The translations under genes were made by a program, and so were the position numbers. From DASRLE01 sp963825315 (GTDB taxonomy: Bacteria; Verrucomicrobiota; Verrucomicrobiia; Limisphaerales; Palsa-1400): a stretch of DNA of 64,000 nucleotides. Numbering within the stretch: position 1 is the first letter of the stretch; every line of letters starts with the position of its first letter. The notes under the pieces are model-generated. The model searched no databases, had not been told where the DNA came from, and worked only from the letters and a program-made list of their open reading frames with translations. The stretch spans positions 558,001-622,000 of the forward strand of contig CAWGST010000005.1 in assembly GCA_963825315.1 (NCBI GenBank). Direction: 5' to 3'. Positions 9,073 through 19,158 of the stretch are shown piece by piece.

Positions 9073-10072
9073 GAGCGTTTTAAATAAAACTGTAGCCATT
9101 CCGTTGGGCCTGTGGTATAGGCAGTTCATGCGAACTTTATCGTTGGACCTGCGCGAACGGATTTTGGCTTCCTATGACCTTGAAGAGGGGACTCGCGTGG
9201 AGGTCGGCGATCGTTACCGGGTTTCGCTGGGCCTGGTCAAGAAGCTCTTGCAACAACGCCGACGGACCGGGGAGATCGGTCCGCGCCACCGTTTCTCCGG
9301 GCGCAAGCCGATGATCCTGGCGGCCCATCAGCGCCAGATGCGGACTCTATTGAATCAGAAGCCCGACCTGACCTTGAAAGAGCTGCGCGCCGGCTTGGAA
9401 CTGGACTGTTCTCTGCCCGCCATCCACTACGTTCTGGCGAAGATGGGGCTGACATATAAAAAAAGACACTCCATGCCAGCGAGCAAGACCGTCCGGACAT
9501 TGCGCGGGCGCGCCGCGCCTGGCGGCGTCGGCAAGGCGGTTTGGACCCGGCCAAACTGATTTTCCTGGACGAATCGGGTGCCAAAACCAATCTGACCCGC
9601 CTGCGCGGGCGCGCCCTGCGGGGTCAGCGTGTCCACGCCCAATGTCCGCAGGGCCATTGGCAAACCACGACCATGATCGGCGCCATCCGCCTGGACGGTG
9701 CCACCGCCTGCATGACCATCGAGGGGGCCACCGATACGGAGGTTTTCCGGGTCTATGTCGGCCATGTCTTGTGCCCGACGCTGCGCGCCGGAGATGTGGT
9801 CATCATGGATAACCTCTCCCCGCATAAAAGTGAGCCGACCCTTTCGCTGATCGCGCAGGCTGGAGCCCAAATCCTCTTCCTTCCAGCCTATTCCCCAGAC
9901 CTCAATCCCATCGAGCAAATGTGGAGCAAAGTCAAATCCCACCTGCGTACAGCCGAGGCCCGCACGCAGCCCGCTCTGCTCCAGGCGATTGCTTCAGCTT
10001 TGCAGAGTATCACGCCCCGGGATGCCATGAACTGGTTTGCCTCTTGTGGCTACAGTTTTATTTAAAACGCTC
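9073..10072 (+). mobile_element. IS630-family insertion sequence, copy 1
   Basis: A 1000-bp element bounded by imperfect terminal inverted repeats starting GAGCGTTTTAAATAAAACTG at the left and its mirror at the right end, each flanked by TA (9071-9072 and 10073-10074). The local context is CTAG on both sides, the target preference reported for IS630 itself. It encodes one transposase in two overlapping frames. An apparently identical copy lies at 54125-55124. Confidence 0.95.
9128..10065 (+). CDS. IS630 transposase, two frames joined by -1 frameshifting
   Basis: Frame A (ATG 9128 to stop 9559) holds a helix-turn-helix region: MRTLSLDLRERILASYD, then VSLGLVKKLLQQRR. Frame B (about 9463 to 10065) holds the DDE catalytic domain: FLDESG, VIMDNLSPHK and NPIEQMWSKVK give D, D and E. 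An A7G slippery run at 9458-9464 lies where the frames meet; slipping back one base joins Tyr-Lys-Lys to K-T-L-H-A-S-E-Q and on into L-D-P-A-K-L-I-F-L-D-E. Such programmed -1 frameshifting is well known in this family, and the second copy has the same arrangement, so this is not a broken gene. Confidence 0.92.
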
Positions 10073-10074
10073 TA

Positions 10075-10519
10075 GTTCCCGTTAAAAACGTCAATTCCCC
10101 GGCCGTCAAGGGGTCAGTTCTAACAATTGACAATCCTATGCTTCAGTTCCTAACACTTCAACATTTTGATGATTTGGACTCATGGTGTCCTCCTGCTGAC
10201 AAAGCATCCCGTTCCAGGCGGACGCCGCGCTTCATCAGTTGATTTTTGCGCCATGCCAGCAGAATACCGCACCCCGCCAGCTCTGTCCACCGACAAATAC
10301 GGCAACGCCAAAAACACGCCAGCCCGTCCAACTAAACATTATCGTTAACGTGACGGGTCAAAGGAAAAGGCCAAAGGCTGAATGCCAAAGGCTAAAGTTC
10401 TGATGTTTCCCAAGTGCTTGATTGACAACAATTGTGACGGTGTTACGGATGAAAACCCTGGGCTGCTTGCTCTTTCAGCTTGGGCGGGAAAAGCCAAAGC
10501 TCTTCCGTCGGCGGCAGGT
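10075..10519. other. Gene-free stretch after IS630 copy 1
   Basis: I see no convincing gene. At 10337-10357 there is a CGTTAACGTGACGGGTCAAA segment that recurs, slightly changed, after IS630 copy 2 (about 55187-55212), and an AAAGGCCAAAGGCTGAATGC low-complexity run follows. The beginning contains GGGGTCAGTTCTAACAATTG, resembling flanks of lost mobile DNA. Confidence 0.6.
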
Positions 10520-10780
10520 TTACGCGCCATACTTCTTGGCGGGCTTATCATGAAGGACAAGCGGGGCGACGGCGGATTCAAGTCCTTCCAGCATCACCGC
10601 AGGGACTTTGCCGGAACCAAGGATTTCCCTCGCGTCCAACATCTCAATGCCCACAAGCTGTTCGCCTTCTCCGATGTTGAGCGCCACCTCCTCGTTGAGC
10701 CGCACCGTGCGACACTCGCGTTTTCCCTCAACGAATCGAATGTAGAGGGCGTCAATTTCCGCGTCGTAACTGATTTTCAT
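10520..10780 (-). CDS. DUF2283 family protein
   Basis: 86 residues beginning MKISYDAEIDALYIRFVEGK, the DUF2283 start (YD-x-E-x-D-A-L-Y-I), and continuing with LNIGEGEQLVGIEMLDA. These small proteins are often encoded beside DUF4258 proteins; here the DUF4258 gene lies 10 bp upstream. The pairing looks like a small toxin-antitoxin-type module, but biochemical function is not established as far as I know. It sits in an otherwise gene-poor mobile-DNA region. Confidence 0.82.
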   Translation of the reverse strand: MKISYDAEIDALYIRFVEGKRECRTVRLNEEVALNIGEGEQLVGIEMLDAREILGSGKVPAVMLEGLESAVAPLVLHDKPAKKYGA

Positions 10781-10790
10781 AATGTTCTCT

Positions 10791-11045
10791 CTAAAAATAG
10801 AACGTGTAAACCGTAATCACAACTATTTCGTTCGTCTTTACCTTGATGACGGGCGCGACCTGTTTGATTGGGTAATGCCGTCCCTGCCAATCCTTGTCGT
10901 AAGGAAAATTGTACCGGCAAAGCTCGCGTGTGTGCTTGGCAGGCTGGCGCGAGCCCTTTGTGATGGCAATACGAACCTCAGCCTCACTGGCGCCGCGTTC
11001 CCGCGCTTGCTCACGAGCATGGTTGGTAAATCGGATTGTTTTCAT
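10791..11045 (-). CDS. DUF4258 family protein
   Basis: I chose the ATG at 11045, giving 84 residues starting MKTIRFTNHAREQARERGASEAEV; the H-A-x-E-x-x-x-E-R-G helix is the DUF4258 hallmark. A GGAAACC sequence upstream could be the ribosome binding site. A longer frame reaches back to 11099 but lacks family character. The C-terminal VIKVKTNEIVVITVYTFYF strand matches the RelE-like fold predicted for the family. Likely paired with the DUF2283 gene just downstream. Confidence 0.8.
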   Translation of the reverse strand: MKTIRFTNHAREQARERGASEAEVRIAITKGSRQPAKHTRELCRYNFPYDKDWQGRHYPIKQVAPVIKVKTNEIVVITVYTFYF

Positions 11046-11795
11046 TTCGCTGCGGTTTCCACGATTTTGACTTTCCCCGGCATCAGGCCGAAATGTCAAG
11101 CTGAAGATGACTCAATTTATACAGCTTCCCACAAGGCAGCGAAAGACCAAAAGCAGTAACATGTTACGGGTCTGTAGCTGTTTGTGTTACGGGCTAAGTC
11201 GTTGATTATCAACACTTGTTACGGTGTTACGGGTTTTTTGGACCTATAAACGGGTCAGTCCCGCATAATCGCATATTTTCGTTTGCTTCGCGCAGAAGGT
11301 TCGCCAAGAAACCCGCCACACCCATGTTGAATCGTTTGGCAATCCAGTTTGAGCTTCATGGTCATTTCGTGCCGCAACCAGCGTACCAGCGCCACTTTAT
11401 CTTTAGACCGGCCCGCCCGCCCTGTCCACCAACAAATCCGCCTTCACGGTCGCTTCGGCGCGACAAGTCCGCCACCAAGGCCTGAGAAGACGAAACGCAA
11501 AGTGAACTTTATGGCCAAAAGGCGGGTGGATAAAACAGATTCATTAAACCGCGCCTCGCGCTTGCGGTTTTGGCGCTGGAGAAGTATGGTTCACCCAATG
11601 AACGAACGGATTTCAATCAAACCGGATTTCCGTAATGCTGTTGTGCCTCACACCCAAATTATTGTCAACAAGAAAGATTGTCAAGGAAAAATGGCGCAAG
11701 TCACAAACATCACAAGATAAAGCAGTTGCAACAAACTAAAACAGCCATCAGACATCAGGGAAAAACCAAAACCTTGAATATTTCACGATTCACTT
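11046..11795. other. Gene-free stretch with repeated GTTACGGG motifs
   Basis: No supported gene in about 750 bp. It contains the 87-bp GTTACGGG element described separately (11162-11248). The rest is AT-richer, with short runs of weak frames lacking start signals or motifs; it is probably decayed mobile DNA. Confidence 0.6.
11162..11248 (+). repeat. 87-bp GTTACGGG element, copy 1
   Basis: Contains three spaced TGTTACGGG motifs and a small palindrome GTTGATTATCAAC. A diverged copy occurs at 55569-55655; roughly seven of eight positions agree by eye, and the palindrome is kept as GTTGACTATCAAC. Both copies lie downstream of an IS630 insertion. Function unknown; spaced repeats plus palindrome suggest protein binding sites. 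Confidence 0.75.
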
Positions 11796-13336
11796 TCATA
11801 ACTTTTTTGCCTGGCCGCGCTGCTTTGACTCAATCGCCTTGACCAAACCATCAATCGTGTGTTCCTTTGCTTCCACGTCTGGCTTGAGGCCGAGGGCAAC
11901 GATCGCCTTGCTGGTTTCCGGGCCTATGGAAGCCAGCTTGAGTTGCGGATACCGCCCGGCCAACTGTTTCAGATCGAAACGCGCATTGAAATTCTCCACC
12001 GTGGAACCGCTCGTAAAAGTAATCCAATCCGCGCCGCCTTCCATCAACCGCGCCGCAGCGCCGTTTCGGTCCTCGGTTTCCGGCGCTGTCTTGTAAACCG
12101 CCACGTCATCCACAATGGCCCCCATCTCCTCGAGTTGTTTGGGCAGGTCCTTGTTGGCGGCTTCCGCTCTGAGCAAAAGTATCTTCAGATTCTCGATGCT
12201 TTCGTATTTGGCCAGGGTGCCGGCAATTTTGGAGGCCACGTATTCGTCCGGCATCACATCAACTGTGAGGTGCAGCTCCCGGATTTTGGCGGCGGTCGCC
12301 GCGCCGACGGCGGCGATGCGCACCCCGCCGATGTCGCGCAAGTCGCCGAAAGCCCGGAAGAAAAACTCGAAGAACGCGCTCACCCCGTTCGGACTGGTAA
12401 AGATCAGCCAGTCGTAGGCATTCAACTCCAGCAAAACATCCGCGATGGACTGCCGGTCGGTCGGCGGCAGGGTCCGAATGACTGGTATTTCCAGCACATC
12501 AGCGCCGCGTTCCAGCAATTGCCGCGAAAGCTGGCTGGCTTGTTCGCGGGTTCGGGTGACCACGATGCGCTGTCCAAACAGCGAGCGATTTTCGAACCAA
12601 TTCAGCTTCCCCCGCAACCGCACGACTTCGCCAATGACAATGATGGCCGGCGGTTTAAACCGGGCCGATTCAACCACATCCGCGATGGTCTTCAGCGTCC
12701 CAAAAACCGATTGCTGCCGTCCGGTTGTCGCCCAGCGAATGACCGCCACCGACGTGGACGCCTCCATGCCATTGGCCATGAGCGCCTCCGCGATCTTTCC
12801 GATGCGCGTCACTCCCATGAGCACCACTTTCGTTCCAGGCGCCCTGGCCACCTGTGCCCAATCCACATCCACATCCTCTTTCGCCGGGTCTTCGTGGCCG
12901 GTGATGACGCTAAAGCTCGAACAAAGGTCGCGGTGAGTCAAAGGAATGCCGGCGTAATTCGGACCGGCGATGCTGGAAGAGATTCCCGGCACCACTTCAA
13001 ATGGCATCCCGGCGGCGGCCAATTCTTCCGCCTCTTCGCCGCCGCGGCCAAACACGTAGGGATCCCCCCCTTGAGCCGGACAACGCACTTGCCGGCGCGG
13101 GCTTTTTCGACGAGCAACCGATTTAACTCTTCCTGAGGCATGACATGGAGGCCGGAGCGTTTGCCGGCGAAAATAAACTCCGCGCCAGCCGGCGCCAGCC
13201 GGAGCAAATCGCTGTTGACCAGCGCGTCATAAACCACCACATCGGCCCGCGCCAGCAACTCCGCCCCGCGCAGTGTCATCAAACCGGCGTCACCAGGCCC
13301 TGCGCCCACCAGATAAACCATCCCTTTGCCTTTCAT
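11796..13336 (-). CDS. Uroporphyrinogen-III C-methyltransferase / uroporphyrinogen-III synthase fusion, frameshifted
   Basis: The N-terminal frame starts at 13336 with MVYLVGAGPGDAGLMTLRGAE, the SUMT (CobA) SAM-binding start, and runs to CVVRLKGG. The next expected residues, DPYVFGRGGEEAEELAAAG, are in the neighbouring frame that continues to 11796. A run of seven Cs at 13064-13070 (G7 on the coding strand) lies at the break; an eighth would restore the frame, and the span is one base short. The second half is HemD-like (SLFGQRIVVTRTREQASQLS ... DWITFTSGSTVENF). The fusion makes uroporphyrinogen III and methylates it to precorrin-2, the entry to siroheme and cobalamin. The homopolymer position suggests a sequencing error. 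Confidence 0.9.
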
Positions 13337-13462
13337 GCCGGGCAGTCTATGCGGCCAAGGTCATTGCCGCAATTCATTGTGTGTTTCATGCGGGGAGCGG
13401 TTCATGGACAGGCCGTAAGTGTCAATAGTATATTGTAGCGCCCCGGCAGTTGGCGCGCCGGC

Positions 13463-14644
13463 TCACCGCCCGGGCCGGAAATGATATGCGTTGGTCGAAA
13501 CGTTGATGGTGACTGGAGCGGAAACGGCCTGGGTGCCATTGTTGTCCGTCGCCAGCGCCGTCAAAACGTTGCTCCCGGCGGGCGCGTTGGTCCACCGAAA
13601 ATAATAGGGCAGCCACTGCATCCTCAAATGAAACTGGCTGGACGGCTCCGCCGCCAGGTAATTTGTCGCCACGCCCAAACTTTTGCCATTGGCCAGAAAC
13701 TCCACCGTATTGACCACGCCCCCAACCTCGGCCGCGGCCGCGTAAATATTGATTTTGGCCAGGTCCGGAAATTCCGCCCCGGGCGATGGACTGACAATCC
13801 GCACCACCGGCGCGGGCAAGTTGGTGCTGACGGCGATGTTGATGGCGGCAGAGGCCATTTGCAGCCCCGCGTTATCGGTCGCGACCGCCGTCAAGGCGTA
13901 GTTGCCGGGCGGGACATTGGTCCAGACAAATTGGTATCGGTTCACACGGCTCCCCAGCAATACCGGCAGGATCGAACCATGCGATTCCCGCAAGACCAGC
14001 GGCTCCGCCGTCCGGCTTCCGAACGGATTGTTGCTCACGACTCCCAAACCCTTGCCATCGGCCAAAAATTCCACCGACGTCACCCATCCATTCGAATCAA
14101 ACGCATTGGCCGCGATTTCGATGTTGGGCAATGAAAGAAAAGAACTGCCATTGGTCGGGGTGACAATGCTGACCGTAGGCGGGACATTGGTGTAATTATA
14201 CGCGATATACGCCACCGCCCTGTTGAGCGATCCAATGTTAAAGTCCGTGCGGTCAAGCGGTTCCGCAACAAGGCGCCGCGGCAACGTCAAAACCACCGTC
14301 TTATACCCATTGGCCGACGGTTCATTGACCGGCGTGATGACAACATTGGTCGAAGTCTGTCCCGCCGCCAGACTGATGGAATTTGTTATGGTGGCGTAAT
14401 CAACACCGTTACTGGCCGTGCCGCCGATGCCAAAAGAAACGGTCAGCGCGGAATTGGAATTACCGGCGCGGGAAAAGGTGAAAATAGCGGGATTATTGCC
14501 CGGCTCCGACGCCAAGGGCATGGTAGCCTGGATCGTGACGATGGAGAAGTTCGTGGGAATCATGGGGGCGGCAGCGGCATCCAGTCCAAAGCCGGCCAAA
14601 AGCACCGGTAGAATCCTCCATATCCTCGCGAAATTACCTTTCAT
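13463..14644 (-). CDS. Secreted Calx-beta / Ig-like repeat protein
   Basis: 393 residues with an N-terminal signal peptide (Arg/Lys start, then ILPVLLAGFGLDAAAA). Residues about 35-140 look like a Calx-beta domain (ATFTFSRAG-like start, DYATITNSISLAAGQTS, VVITPVNEPSANGYKTVVLTL). Two tandem Ig-like domains follow (about 155-270 and 275-385), each starting PTVSIVTPTNG or PVVRIVSPSPG and containing VEFLA(D/N)GK-x-LGV and ALTA(V/L)ATDN. The product is exported and probably a cell-surface or secreted structural protein; no catalytic domain is visible. Stands alone between the CobA-HemD gene and a gene-free region. Confidence 0.75.
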   Translation of the reverse strand: MKGNFARIWRILPVLLAGFGLDAAAAPMIPTNFSIVTIQATMPLASEPGNNPAIFTFSRAGNSNSALTVSFGIGGTASNGVDYATITNSISLAAGQTSTNVVITPVNEPSANGYKTVVLTLPRRLVAEPLDRTDFNIGSLNRAVAYIAYNYTNVPPTVSIVTPTNGSSFLSLPNIEIAANAFDSNGWVTSVEFLADGKGLGVVSNNPFGSRTAEPLVLRESHGSILPVLLGSRVNRYQFVWTNVPPGNYALTAVATDNAGLQMASAAINIAVSTNLPAPVVRIVSPSPGAEFPDLAKINIYAAAAEVGGVVNTVEFLANGKSLGVATNYLAAEPSSQFHLRMQWLPYYFRWTNAPAGSNVLTALATDNNGTQAVSAPVTINVSTNAYHFRPGR

Positions 14645-15143
14645 GACGATTCAGAGTATCAATTTTCGAATTAAAAGTCACTAACAAACTCGCCAAAAAT
14701 GGATTTCTCAACGCAAATAGCCACTGCCATGGCCAGTTCGGCGCAATCAGGTTCGCTGATTCAACCCCGTCGGATCTGGAAGGTTTCCGCCTTCGCAGAG
14801 CTACGGCGCGACAAGTCCGCCATCGCCAGGGGCCTCCTCCTTCGCTTGGGCTGCGCCGGCAGACAAGATGGCGCGACAAGTCGAAGCGGAGAGCCTGCTT
14901 CTGCCCAGGCGGCCATTGGCTTTGCTGCTGACTGACTTCGCAACTGGTTTGATCCACCTTGACCGGGTTTGACTCGCCCGCACGGCGATTATTGTGTAAG
15001 CCATTCATTTTAAAGTGGTTGCATACGATTTGCCGGTAGGGTGAGAGTCCGTCGAACCCCAGTATCGGTTTGACCTGCCTTCGCCGCAGCGGCAACGGCG
15101 CGGCAAACCCGCTTCCATCCAAGCGACCAAAGGGGACACTTTA

Positions 15144-15292
15144 GAGCGGTTTCATGAAAACTGTAGCCGCATTGCAAGGTAGGGCCGCGCTGCTGCGCGG
15201 CCTCGGCGGCGCAGCAGCGCCGCCCTACCATTCCTCTCTCAGACGATGCCGTTTGAATAGTCGTGACGGCTACGTCATTTTTTAAACCGCTC
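15144..15292. mobile_element. 149-bp MITE related to the resident IS630
   Basis: The left end GAGCGGTTTCATGAAAACTG(TAGCC) and the right end (GGCTACG..)AAACCGCTC form terminal inverted repeats that closely resemble the IS630 ends in this window, and TA flanks both sides (15142-15143 and 15293-15294). The interior holds a large GC-rich palindrome, GGTAGGGC-CGCGCTGCTGCG paired with CGCAGCAGCG-C-CGCCCTACC. No coding capacity. It looks like a non-autonomous element that the IS630 transposase could move. Confidence 0.75.
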
Positions 15293-15592
15293 TAGCCACC
15301 CCTGAAAGCTGGGGTGAAGATGGGCCAGGATAAACCCGGATTGACTGAAAGACCATCCGTTTGAACTCAACTTGATTTGTTCTGTGCGCATCTGTGTCGA
15401 TCTGTGGCTCATTTCCTGGAAATGCGGTAATAAGCGTTGACATGCGGTAATAAGCGGTAATTCGTCGTTCAAATTGGCATCCGCAGGCTGCTTTGGTCCA
15501 TTTTGTGCAAACGCAGCCGCGCAGACGTTTGCCCGGAAGCTCGGCGCGAGACGCACCGCACAGCGACCGGGACGGTCGCTCCACCCGAAAAA

Positions 15593-15701
15593 AATAACCC
15601 GAAATTTTTTCGGAAAAGGGCTGTTTTTCCGAAATATTTCCGAAATATTTCCGATTATCCGAAATTTTTCGACCTCCTTTGACCCTGTATTTCGGGTTAT
15701 T
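15593..15701. repeat. 109-bp AT-rich element with 13-bp inverted ends
   Basis: AATAACCCGAAAT at 15593-15605 is mirrored perfectly by ATTTCGGGTTATT at 15689-15701. Inside are four CCGAAATWTTT units (starting about 15599, 15629, 15640 and 15659), two of them 11 bp apart, i.e. about one helical turn. Non-coding; nature unknown. Confidence 0.7.
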
Positions 15702-16075
15702 CTCCAATGGCGCGCTGGGGATTAAGGCAGGGAAATGATTGGCAGGGGAGTCAGAGGGACAGAGTCCTTGGTTCCCATTCCCCTGCCATATCCGGCCGGC
15801 GCGACACAGCGTGCTCATTGGAGGAGTTTAGCACAAAGGGCGGATTTTGTACAGGCCATGGTGACACCTTTTTTTAAAACACGAAACTCCCGTAAACATT
15901 GGTCAAAACGCGTGTCGGGGGCCTTGTTGTCAAGTATGTATTCTTGACAAGCACACGGGAAAGGCAGAATTAAGAAATCGGAAAAGGCAACCACTGTCGC
16001 CGAAGCGGCGCGACAAGCCCAGTCCGGAAATTCATACTTCTTAATTCATACCTTTTAATTCTTACTTTCCTCAGG

Positions 16076-17926
16076 TCAGGGCGAAGTGATGCGGTAGAAG
16101 CGGTCGGAACTGTTCGTCTGCAACGGTTCGCTGAAAGAGAATAAACCGTTGGTGAGGGTATTAGTCTGGAGCGGAACCCAAACGGGGCTGGCCAGATTGG
16201 AGCAGGCTTCCACCACAATGATCAGATTGGCCGGGCCAGTGAAATTGAACCCAAATTGATTGCTCTGCACGCCAAAGCTGGCTTCGCCGGAAGGCCCGAA
16301 CGAGTCCCACCGCACGGCCGGAGGACCTGACGAAGGGTAACCCCAAAACGTCAAACTCCAGCCGATAGTGCCAGGCAAATAATAGGTCGTCAAAACATTG
16401 AAATTGTCATCATAGAACACAGTCGTATCAGCGGTGGGAGCGTTGCCCGTGAAATAGACGCTGGTTAGGCTGGTGCAGTCCGCGAACGCATAATCCCCGA
16501 TGTTGATGACGCTGCCAGGAATCGTGACGCTGGGCAGGTTGGTGCAGAACTGGAATGCAAAATTCCCGATGCGGGTGGGGCCGTAGATGATCGTGGCGTT
16601 GGTCAGGATGGAGCATTGATAGAACGCAAAATCCCCGATGTTGGTGACGCTGCCGGGAATCGTGACGCTGGGCAGGCTGGTGCAAACCGCGAACGCATAA
16701 TCCCCGATGTTGGGTACGCCGTTGGAGATCGTGACGCTGCTCAGGTTGTAGCAAAGCATGAACGCCTGATCCCCGATGTTGGTGACGCTGCCGGGAATCG
16801 TGACGCTGGGCAGGCTGGTGCATTGATAGAACGCAGCCCCCCCGATGCTGGTGACGCTGTCAGGGATCATGACGCTGCTCAGGCTGTAGCAGAACTGGAA
16901 CGCAACATCTCCGATGCTGGTGAGGCCGTTGGTGAACGTGGCGCTGGTCAGGCTGAAGCATTCATAGAACGCACCATCCCCAATGTTGGTGACGGTGCCA
17001 GGAATCGTGACGCCGGGCAGGCTGGTGCATTCGCGGAACGCACCAGCCCCGATGCTGGTGACGCCGTTGGAGATCGTGACGCTGGTCAGGAGGTCGTCCA
17101 TGAACGCCTCATACCCGATGCTGATGACGCTGCCGGGAATCGTGACGTTGGTCAGGCCGCATTCCTTGAACGCCTCATACCCGATGCTGGTGAGGCCGTT
17201 GGCCAACGTAACATTTGTCAGGCCGCTTTCCATGAACGCCCCATCCCCCCAGTTGGTGACGCTGGCGGGAATCGTGACGCTGGTCACGCCGCAGTAAAAG
17301 AACGCATCGCTTCCGATGCTGGTGAGGCCGTTGGCGAGCGTAACATCCATCGGGCTGGTGCAGTAAGCAAACGCCTGATCCCCGATGCTGATGACGCTGC
17401 CGGGAATCGTGACGCTGGTCAGACTGGTGCAGCCCTGGAACGCAAAAGCCCCGATGCTGGCAGGGCCGCTGCCGTTGAGGATCGTGACGCTGGTCAGACT
17501 GGTGCAGCCAACGAACGCAAAAGCCCCGATGTTGGTGACGCTGCCGGGAATCGTGACGTTGGTCAGGCTGTCGCCAGAGATGTCGCCAGCAAACGCGCTC
17601 ACCCCGATGCTGGTGAGGCCGCTGGTAAACGTGATGCTGGTCAGGCTGGAGCAGTTATAGAACGCCTCATCCCCGATGCTGATGACGCTGCCGGGAACCG
17701 TGACGCTGGTCAGATTGGTGCAGTTATCGAAGGCATTCGTCCCGATGCTGGTGACCAGCAGGCCATTGATGTTGGTTTCTGGAATGGTCACAACCGTGTC
17801 AGTCCCGGTGTAACCGATGATGGCAAGAGTATTGTCGGCATTTGTCGTGTAGGCGTATTGGGCTTGCACCTCTGTTGGCGCGGCCAAGAGCAGCACGCCT
17901 AAAAGGATGGGAAATGTTCTTTTCAT
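16076..17926 (-). CDS. BspA-type leucine-rich repeat secreted protein
   Basis: 616 residues. A signal peptide (MKRTFPILLGVLLLAAPTEVQA) precedes about 18 units of 23 residues, consensus L-T-S-V-T-I-P-G-S-V-T-S-I-G-D-x-A-F-x-x-C, the LRR_5 (TpLRR/BspA) pattern. IPGSV-type and NGLTSIG-type units tend to alternate, giving a longer DNA period. The last about 110 residues form a non-repeat domain (WDSFGPSGEASFGVQSN ... DRFYRITSP), which resembles C-terminal segments common in verrucomicrobial secreted proteins. Probably cell-surface or secreted; binding partner unknown. Repeat number may vary between strains. Confidence 0.88.
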   Translation of the reverse strand: MKRTFPILLGVLLLAAPTEVQAQYAYTTNADNTLAIIGYTGTDTVVTIPETNINGLLVTSIGTNAFDNCTNLTSVTVPGSVISIGDEAFYNCSSLTSITFTSGLTSIGVSAFAGDISGDSLTNVTIPGSVTNIGAFAFVGCTSLTSVTILNGSGPASIGAFAFQGCTSLTSVTIPGSVISIGDQAFAYCTSPMDVTLANGLTSIGSDAFFYCGVTSVTIPASVTNWGDGAFMESGLTNVTLANGLTSIGYEAFKECGLTNVTIPGSVISIGYEAFMDDLLTSVTISNGVTSIGAGAFRECTSLPGVTIPGTVTNIGDGAFYECFSLTSATFTNGLTSIGDVAFQFCYSLSSVMIPDSVTSIGGAAFYQCTSLPSVTIPGSVTNIGDQAFMLCYNLSSVTISNGVPNIGDYAFAVCTSLPSVTIPGSVTNIGDFAFYQCSILTNATIIYGPTRIGNFAFQFCTNLPSVTIPGSVINIGDYAFADCTSLTSVYFTGNAPTADTTVFYDDNFNVLTTYYLPGTIGWSLTFWGYPSSGPPAVRWDSFGPSGEASFGVQSNQFGFNFTGPANLIIVVEACSNLASPVWVPLQTNTLTNGLFSFSEPLQTNSSDRFYRITSP

Positions 17927-18179
17927 AGCTCAATGAGGTGGTGGGTGAATTTGACTTTTACACCCCGGATTTGGACAGCACGCCAAGTTAGCTTTCCGAG
18001 GTCCGTTCTGTTTGCGGGCCGCAAACTTTGCATCGGCAACAACCGTCAATGCCGCGTCTGGTTGAATCGCAGGCATATAGTTGAGAAGTAGTGATCGGCT
18101 CGCAAGAATGCCCACCATTTTTTGGCAATTCCTTGCCTTAAATTGCGCAATGTGATGGAATTGGGACTCAAACTGACAA

Positions 18180-19127
<948 letters not shown>

Positions 19128-19158
19128 AGTTGGTCAGGGTTGAAGGTTCATTTTCGGT

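Larger units (their letters stand above)
14645..16075. other. Gene-free region of 1.4 kb with repeats
   Basis: No supported gene. It holds a motif at 15035-15059 shared with 46064-46088, a 149-bp MITE (15144-15292), a run resembling CTGTGCGCATCTGTGTCG (about 15380-15410) that recurs as CTGTGTCCATCTGTG near 55918-55940, and an inverted-repeat element at 15593-15701. The open frames here are low-complexity and lack motifs. Confidence 0.65.

Noticed and set aside
9128..10065. IS630 transposase as a pseudogene
   Set aside because: Frame change sits at an A7G slippery run, is the same in both copies, and fits programmed frameshifting in the family.
15282..15818. A 178-codon minus-strand frame in the gene-free region
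   Set aside because: Runs through the MITE end and AT-rich repeats; no motif or start signal.
16430..17700. Regular DNA repeats that could be taken for a CRISPR array
   Set aside because: Units are in frame and encode LRR_5 repeats with no unique spacers.
16616..17902. A 428-codon plus-strand frame with RDAGQ repeats
   Set aside because: Antisense reading of the LRR repeats; the minus-strand product has a signal peptide and family consensus.
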